64,000 nucleotides of DNA from Stutzerimonas stutzeri. Its GTDB lineage: Bacteria > Pseudomonadota > Gammaproteobacteria > Pseudomonadales > Pseudomonadaceae. Where the stretch lies: positions 154,120-218,119 of the forward strand of contig NZ_JAMOIH010000008.1 of NCBI RefSeq assembly GCF_024448955.1, in the 5' to 3' direction. The notes under the pieces are model-generated. The model worked only from the letters and a program-made list of their open reading frames with translations. It did no database searches and was not told where the DNA came from. This document shows positions 59,708-64,000 of this stretch, piece by piece; the first letter of the stretch is position 1; each line of letters starts with the position of its first letter. The translations under genes were made by a program, and so were the position numbers.

Positions 59708-60622
59708 TAAGCTATCCGGATCGCCGACGAACATCTGGATGCGCGAGCGCAGCCAGCGCTCTGCGGGGTCGTTGTCCTGCGCGCCGCGCCAGGCCATGGA
59801 CAGTTCAAAGTCCTGGCTGGTCTGGAAGGGTAGCGGCTCGGCGCGAACGCCACCGTTGGCGGCCAGGGCCGCAGCGGCGTAATCCGGCACGGTCGCGACC
59901 AGATCGGTGCCGGCCAGCAGACTCGCTAGCCCATTGAACTGCGGCACGGCCAGCACCACCTTGCGCTTGCAGCCGTGCAGCGCCAGTTCTTCGTCGATGT
60001 AGCCGTTCAGGTCGCCAGCGAAGGACACCATCGCATGCGGGCGCGAGCAGTAATCGTCCAGGCTCATGCGGCCTGGGATGCTGTCGGCGCGCAGCAACAT
60101 GGGCTTCGGCCGTCTCAACACCTTGCGCTTGGCATTGGCCGGCAGCTCGACGGTGTAGCAGACGCCCACCGAGATTTCCCCGGACGCCAGCAGGCCCGGC
60201 ATCAAAAGGTAGTTGGCGCGTCGCACGACCAGCACCACACCCGGAGCCTCAGCGCGTATGCGTCTGAGCAATTGAGGCAGCAAGGCGAACTCCACCTCGT
60301 CGGTCAAACCGATACGGAACACCAGTTCGCTGGTCGCCGGATTGAAAGTCGAGGCGCGGCTGACCGCGGTGGAGATCGAATCCAACGCAGGCGAGAGCAG
60401 GCCGGCGATTTCCTGTGCGCGAGCAGTGGGCTCCATGCTGCGGCCCGTACGTACGAACAGCGGATCGTCGAACAGCGTACGTAGACGAGCCAAAGCGGCG
60501 CTGATCGCTGGCTGTCCGAGAAACAGCTTTTCAGCCGCCCGCGTCACGCTGCGCTCGTGCATCAGCGTTTCGAAGACGATCAGCAGATTCAGATCCAGGC
60601 GGCGGAGGTCGTTGCGATTCAT
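59705..60622 (-). CDS. mexT: LysR-family activator MexT
   Basis: 305 residues from ATG 60622. It is nearly identical in key stretches to P. aeruginosa MexT as I know it: RLDLNLLIVFETLMHERSVT and RAAEKLFLGQPAISAALARL (HTH), LVVRRANYLLMPGLLASGEI, VVLAVPQFNGLASLLAGTDL and AWRGAQDNDPAERWLRSRIQ. It activates mexEF-oprN and mexS. The gene appears intact, without the 8-bp duplication that inactivates it in some PAO1 lines. It is divergent from mexS, and 2 kb from mexE because of the inserted chemoreceptor gene. Confidence 0.95.
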   Translation of the reverse strand: MNRNDLRRLDLNLLIVFETLMHERSVTRAAEKLFLGQPAISAALARLRTLFDDPLFVRTGRSMEPTARAQEIAGLLSPALDSISTAVSRASTFNPATSELVFRIGLTDEVEFALLPQLLRRIRAEAPGVVLVVRRANYLLMPGLLASGEISVGVCYTVELPANAKRKVLRRPKPMLLRADSIPGRMSLDDYCSRPHAMVSFAGDLNGYIDEELALHGCKRKVVLAVPQFNGLASLLAGTDLVATVPDYAAAALAANGGVRAEPLPFQTSQDFELSMAWRGAQDNDPAERWLRSRIQMFVGDPDSL

Positions 60623-60776
60623 GCCATTCATTCACGCGTGTGGCCACGCAAGATGCTGCGGGCTTCCGAGGGTGCGTCTGCATTCTAGACAGATCGGAGT
60701 GACGCCGGCATGTCCATTTCCGCTTTGCAATAACACAAACCTGCAGGGCGGGATGCGGCTTTACGTACAGCCGAAC

Positions 60777-60800
60777 ATCATTGGCGCGCATGGCGACTAT
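60777..60800 (+). promoter_or_regulatory. MexT-box candidate upstream of mexS
   Basis: ATCA-N5-GCGCAT-N4-ACTAT, 86 bp before the mexS ATG in the mexT-mexS divergent region. It fits the recalled consensus ATCA-N5-GTCGAT-N4-ACYAT at all four first positions, three of six central and all five last positions, with exact spacing. Confidence 0.6.
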
Positions 60801-60885
60801 CGAACGGAATGCGGGCATCGTGGCTGGAGTTGTGCCGACAGTGCAGATAGAGTCGCTAATACAGTAGTAATCGAGGGGTCTTTCA

Positions 60886-61902
60886 ATGTCCCGCATGATC
60901 CGTTTCCATCAGTTCGGCCCTGCCGAAGTGCTGCGTTATGAACAGCAGGACGTGCCACGGCCAGGTCCTGGTGAAGTGCTGATCGGCGTGAACGCGATCG
61001 GCATCAGCTGGAGCGATGTGCTCTGGCGGCAAGACCTTGCGCCACGCCATGCACAGCTGCCAGCCGGACTCGGCTGCGAAGTCGCTGGTGAAGTGCTGGC
61101 GGTGGGCGACGAGGTGGATGGTTTCGTCATTGGCGATCGGGTCGCGAGCTTCCTAGCTCATGACCTCAACCAGTATCCGTTGTACGGCGAGCAGGTACTG
61201 TTGCCTCAGTTCTCTCTTGTTCACTATCCGGACATGCTCAGCCCGGTCGAAGCCAGCGTGCATTACATGCCGGCGTTGGTCGCCTACTTCGCGTTGGTCG
61301 AACTGGCGCAACTCGAGCCCGGACAGCATGTTTTGGTGACCCAAGCGAGTCGTTGCACCGGACCGATCGCCGTGCAGTTGGCCAAGGCATTAGGCGCCCG
61401 GGTGATAGCCACCTGCGAGACCGCAGAAGATCGCGACTTTCTCCAGACACTGGGCGCCGAAACGGTGATCGTCACCGAAGAGGAAGACTTGGTTGGCCGC
61501 CTGCAGAAAATCACCGCTGACGCGGGCGTCGAGGTGGTGCTCGACGCGTGTGGCGGTCCTCAGATGAAGCTTCTGGGCGATGTCATCGCGCCACGCGGAA
61601 AGCTGATCCTTTACGGGCTCAACGGCGGCAACGAGACGGCCTTCCCAGCGTGTGCGGCGTTCAAGAAAAATTTCAAATTCTTCCTTCACTGCCTGTGCGA
61701 TTTCACCGGCCAGCCGGAGTTGGGCATCGAGCAGAACCGTGACGCGGTCCAGCGCGCGCTGCTGCACATCAACCAGCTCACCGCCGACCGGCTGATCACG
61801 CCGCAGATCGATAAGGTGTTCGGCTTCGATGAGGTGGTAGCGGCGCACGAGTATGTCGAAAGCGGCATCCCGCGCGGTCGAGTCGCGCTGCTCGTCGATT
61901 GA
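60886..61902 (+). CDS. mexS: MexS, quinone-oxidoreductase-like protein
   Basis: 338 residues, GAGGGG upstream of ATG 60886. Zinc-independent MDR-type oxidoreductase: VPRPGPGEVLIGVNAIGISW, AGLGCEVAGEVLAVGDEVDG, HVLVTQASRCTGPIAVQLAK (NADPH-binding), GPQMKLLGDVIAPRGKLILY and the C-terminal GIPRGRVALLVD. In P. aeruginosa loss of MexS activates MexT and the pump, presumably because a toxic electrophile accumulates. The location next to mexT confirms the assignment. Confidence 0.93.
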   Translation: MSRMIRFHQFGPAEVLRYEQQDVPRPGPGEVLIGVNAIGISWSDVLWRQDLAPRHAQLPAGLGCEVAGEVLAVGDEVDGFVIGDRVASFLAHDLNQYPLYGEQVLLPQFSLVHYPDMLSPVEASVHYMPALVAYFALVELAQLEPGQHVLVTQASRCTGPIAVQLAKALGARVIATCETAEDRDFLQTLGAETVIVTEEEDLVGRLQKITADAGVEVVLDACGGPQMKLLGDVIAPRGKLILYGLNGGNETAFPACAAFKKNFKFFLHCLCDFTGQPELGIEQNRDAVQRALLHINQLTADRLITPQIDKVFGFDEVVAAHEYVESGIPRGRVALLVD

Positions 61903-61906
61903 TTTC

Positions 61907-61977
61907 CTGTAGGGCCGAACTTGTTCGGTCAGTGGATGCACAGTGCAGTTGATAGCCGAATAAATTCGGCCCTACAG
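61907..61977. repeat. Inverted pair of REP-like elements
   Basis: Perfect 13-bp inverted ends CTGTAGGGCCGAA (61907-61919) and its complement (61965-61977). Each forms its own small hairpin (GGCCGAA/TTCGGTC and GCCGAA/TTCGGC) with a GTAG head. It lies just after the mexS stop. Confidence 0.7.
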
Positions 61978-62108
61978 GTGAAGCGGGCGGCGCCGGTTAG
62001 GGATTTCAGTGGCCTGATTCAGGGGCCTCTCATCGCTTCATAGAAACTTTCCACTCTCCCTTCAAGTCCTCCGAAGACAGGTAATTCACTCGACGGAGGA
62101 AAAAACAC

Positions 62109-62966
<858 letters not shown>

Positions 62967-62991
62967 GCACCAGTCGACAGGAGAAAAGCTT

Positions 62992-63990
62992 ATGCCTCGC
63001 ACGATCTGGAAGGGCGCCGTCAGTTTCGGCTTGGTTCATATTCCCGTCGCGCTGGTGCCGGCCACCACCCGCACGGGCATCGATTTCGATTGGCTGGACA
63101 AGCGCAGCATGGACCGGGTCGGTTACAAGCGCATCAACAAGACCACCGGCGAGGACATCGATAGCGAGAACATCGTCAAGGGCGTCGAGTACGAGAAGGG
63201 CCACTACGTTGTGATCAGCGACGAAGAGATCAAGGCCGCGCATCCGAAGGCGACGCAGACGGTGGATATCGTTGCCTTCGTCGATGCCAAGGACATCTCG
63301 TTCCTCTATATCGATACGCCGTACTACCTAACGCCCGACCGGCGAGGCGAAAAGGTCTATGCGCTACTTCGCGAAACCTTGATCCAGACCGGCAAGGTCG
63401 GCATCGCCAACGTCGTGCTGCGCAACAAGCAGCACCTGGCGGTAGTGATGCCGCTGGGCAAAGCGTTGGTGATGAACACGCTACGTTGGGCTGAGGAAGT
63501 GCGGGGGCTGGAGTACCTTGAGATGAAGGACGAAGCACTCAATGCCGATCTCAACCCGCGCGAGCTGGACATGGCCAAGCGACTGGTCGAGGACATGAGC
63601 GACGAGTGGAATCCCGATCAGTACAAGGACACGTTTCAGGACCAGATCATGGACCTGGTCGAAACCAAGGCCCGCCAAGGCAAACTCGAAGCCGTGGGTG
63701 GGCCGGAGGAAGCGGTCGATCGCCGCAGCGCCGATGTCATCGACCTGACCGAACTGCTCAAGCGCAGCCTGGCCGGGAAACCTGGCAAAAAAACAGCGCA
63801 GGCCGAAGAGGTGGACGACGAAGACGATGCCGAGGAACAGGCGCCGCCGCCCAAGCGCACGGCGAGCAAAAGCGCTGCCAGCAAGGCCAAGGCACCGGCC
63901 AAGTCCACGGCAAGCAAATCCACTGGCAGCAAATCGTCCACCACAAGCAAGAGTGCAGCCAGTAAGTCCACCAGGAAGAAAGCCAGCTGA
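62992..63990 (+). CDS. ku: Non-homologous end-joining protein Ku
   Basis: 332 residues, GGAG upstream. It forms a homodimeric ring on DNA ends and recruits LigD. MPRTIWKGAVSFGLVHIPVA, RVGYKRINKTTGEDI, IVKGVEYEKGHYVVISDEEI, PYYLTPDRRGEKVYALLRET and HLAVVMPLGKALVMNTLRWA are typical Ku blocks. The core ends near residue 255. A long tail follows, first acidic (EEVDDEDDAEEQ) and then repetitive Lys/Ala/Ser/Thr (KSAASK, KSTASKSTGSK). Such basic tails in Ku2-type proteins bind DNA. ligD is not in the window. Confidence 0.95.
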   Translation: MPRTIWKGAVSFGLVHIPVALVPATTRTGIDFDWLDKRSMDRVGYKRINKTTGEDIDSENIVKGVEYEKGHYVVISDEEIKAAHPKATQTVDIVAFVDAKDISFLYIDTPYYLTPDRRGEKVYALLRETLIQTGKVGIANVVLRNKQHLAVVMPLGKALVMNTLRWAEEVRGLEYLEMKDEALNADLNPRELDMAKRLVEDMSDEWNPDQYKDTFQDQIMDLVETKARQGKLEAVGGPEEAVDRRSADVIDLTELLKRSLAGKPGKKTAQAEEVDDEDDAEEQAPPPKRTASKSAASKAKAPAKSTASKSTGSKSSTTSKSAASKSTRKKAS

Positions 63991-64000
63991 TCCAGGCCGT

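Overview
The window looks like chromosomal DNA of a gamma-proteobacterial Pseudomonas, most likely of the stutzeri group (Stutzerimonas). The evidence is the high GC content, the gacA-uvrC-pgsA-tRNA block, a complete PQQ cluster, a mexT/mexS/mexEF-oprN locus, a muxABC-opmB locus, and GTAG-headed REP palindromes. There is no plasmid or phage backbone, no insertion sequence and no CRISPR array. Nearly all of the DNA is coding.

Layout. 1-2166: TonB-dependent receptor (cut by the window edge) preceded by an MFS transporter, both on the minus strand. 2259-5284: membrane-anchored EEP-type nuclease/phosphatase and a secreted GH5 glycoside hydrolase with two novel-looking tandem repeats. 5811-7392: class V aminotransferase and a small membrane protein. 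7578-10751: UV-damage endonuclease (UvsE), divergent from a UvrD/Rep-type helicase. 10835-12302: glutathione transferase and a doubly broken sirtuin pseudogene. 12385-19301: a light-response locus containing a polytopic chemoreceptor, CPD photolyase, a DUF523-DUF1722 protein, ferrochelatase, a short LOV photoreceptor and a divergent LitR/MerR-type regulator. 19400-31988: PQQ biosynthesis. Here pqqF is separated from pqqABCDE and its peptidase by a VOC protein, a frameshifted RNase D-like pseudogene, a secreted pectate lyase and an MFS transporter. 32000-39456: small membrane proteins, gacA-uvrC-pgsA, three tRNAs, small orphan proteins and a FadR-type regulator. 39647-50468: a MurJ-like flippase divergent from muxABC-opmB, whose muxB-muxC junction carries a 23-bp inverted repeat. 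50594-61902: an orphan TRAP binding protein, then mexEF-oprN, a chemoreceptor, mexT and divergent mexS. 62109-63990: SDR oxidoreductase and Ku.

How the genes work together. The most coherent system is the light/UV module. A short LOV protein with the photoactive cysteine and the flavin contacts sits back to back with a LitR-like MerR regulator that lacks the B12-coordinating histidines. The DUF523/DUF1722-photolyase operon has a recognisable promoter. A perfect TGTACA-N12-TGTACA operator lies just downstream of its -10, and a second half-matching site overlaps its -35. This matches, from memory, the class II LitR/PpSB1-LOV circuit of P. putida. UvsE and the helicase nearby add repair capacity.

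A second theme is plant-polymer and sugar oxidation: GH5, pectate lyase and PQQ for quinoprotein dehydrogenases. A third is efflux: two complete RND systems, one with its LysR activator MexT and the oxidoreductase MexS, and a good MexT-box candidate upstream of mexS. Two pseudogenes (sirtuin, RNase D-like) show recent gene decay.
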